From: Deltaproteobacteria bacterium UBA2409
GTDB taxonomy: Bacteria; Bdellovibrionota_C; UBA2361; DDRT01
NCBI GenBank assembly: GCA_002343185.1
Contig: DDRT01000018.1
Coordinates: 1-6,292, forward strand
DNA length: 6,292 nucleotides
Direction: 5' to 3'
Below the pieces are notes generated by a model, which worked only from the letters and a program-made list of their open reading frames with translations, was not told the DNA's origin and did not search any database. The number at the start of each line of letters is the position of its first letter. The first letter of the stretch is position 1. The position numbers and the translations under genes were made by a program. This document shows, one piece after another, positions 6,268 to 6,292 of this stretch.

Positions 6268-6292
6268 TCAGCTCACAGCTCACAGCTCACAG
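6268..6292. repeat. Heptad tandem repeat (GCTCACA) at the window end
   Basis: Three perfect GCTCACA units run from 6271 to 6291, with TCA before and a G after. This is the same unit and orientation as the degenerate tract at 1-35. Because the unit length is seven, the reverse strand carries TGA stops in all three frames, so the tract cannot encode protein on that strand. It may continue beyond the window. Confidence 0.9.

Noticed and set aside
1..6292. Circular element joined through matching ends
   Set aside because: The last eight bases equal the first eight, but this follows from both ends lying in the same heptad repeat; no replication or mobilisation gene is present.
6268..6292. CRP-type binding site from repeated TGTGA on the reverse strand
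   Set aside because: TGTGA half-sites occur as 7-base direct repeats, not as the inverted pair with 6-base spacing that CRP dimers need.

Overview
The window is AT-rich bacterial chromosomal DNA with six tightly packed genes, all on the + strand, and no sign of phage, plasmid or insertion-sequence genes. The housekeeping pair clpP-clpX and a FapA (DUF342) protein point to a bacterium. A membrane-anchored protein and the gene mix would suit a Gram-negative, perhaps from a poorly sampled deltaproteobacterium-like or candidate-phylum lineage, but the sequence alone does not fix the phylum.

Layout. Bases 1-35 are a degenerate heptad repeat (GCTCACA / GCTTCACA). Bases 90-2946 form an operon whose reading frames overlap: a PfkB-family sugar/nucleoside kinase resembling adenosine kinases, then a FapA-family protein (16-nt overlap), then a two-CBS-domain protein (4-nt ATGA overlap, good Shine-Dalgarno). 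The 184-base gap 2947-3130 holds a CTCTG-rich periodic stretch, a probable terminator and a sigma70-type promoter. Bases 3131-4273 encode an unrecognised, cysteine-free protein with one N-terminal membrane segment. Then come clpP (4312-4893) and clpX (4944-6206), with all catalytic motifs present. After clpX there is a small inverted repeat (6227-6246), and the window ends in the same heptad repeat family that opens it.

How the genes fit together. ClpX (AAA+ unfoldase) and ClpP (serine peptidase) form the ClpXP protease. The gene before clpP, where many bacteria carry trigger factor (tig), is instead the unknown membrane-anchored protein. The kinase-FapA-CBS operon suggests a link between nucleoside or sugar phosphorylation, adenylate sensing and a FapA scaffold, but this is only inferred from gene order.

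Genes that follow an intergenic gap lack a clear Shine-Dalgarno at normal spacing and instead have a -10-like hexamer only 7-12 nt before the ATG. This hints at leaderless or very short-leader transcripts. I found no clear new defence or mobile system. The best leads are the unknown 380-residue protein, the short-leader promoter pattern and the two intergenic short-period repeat families.
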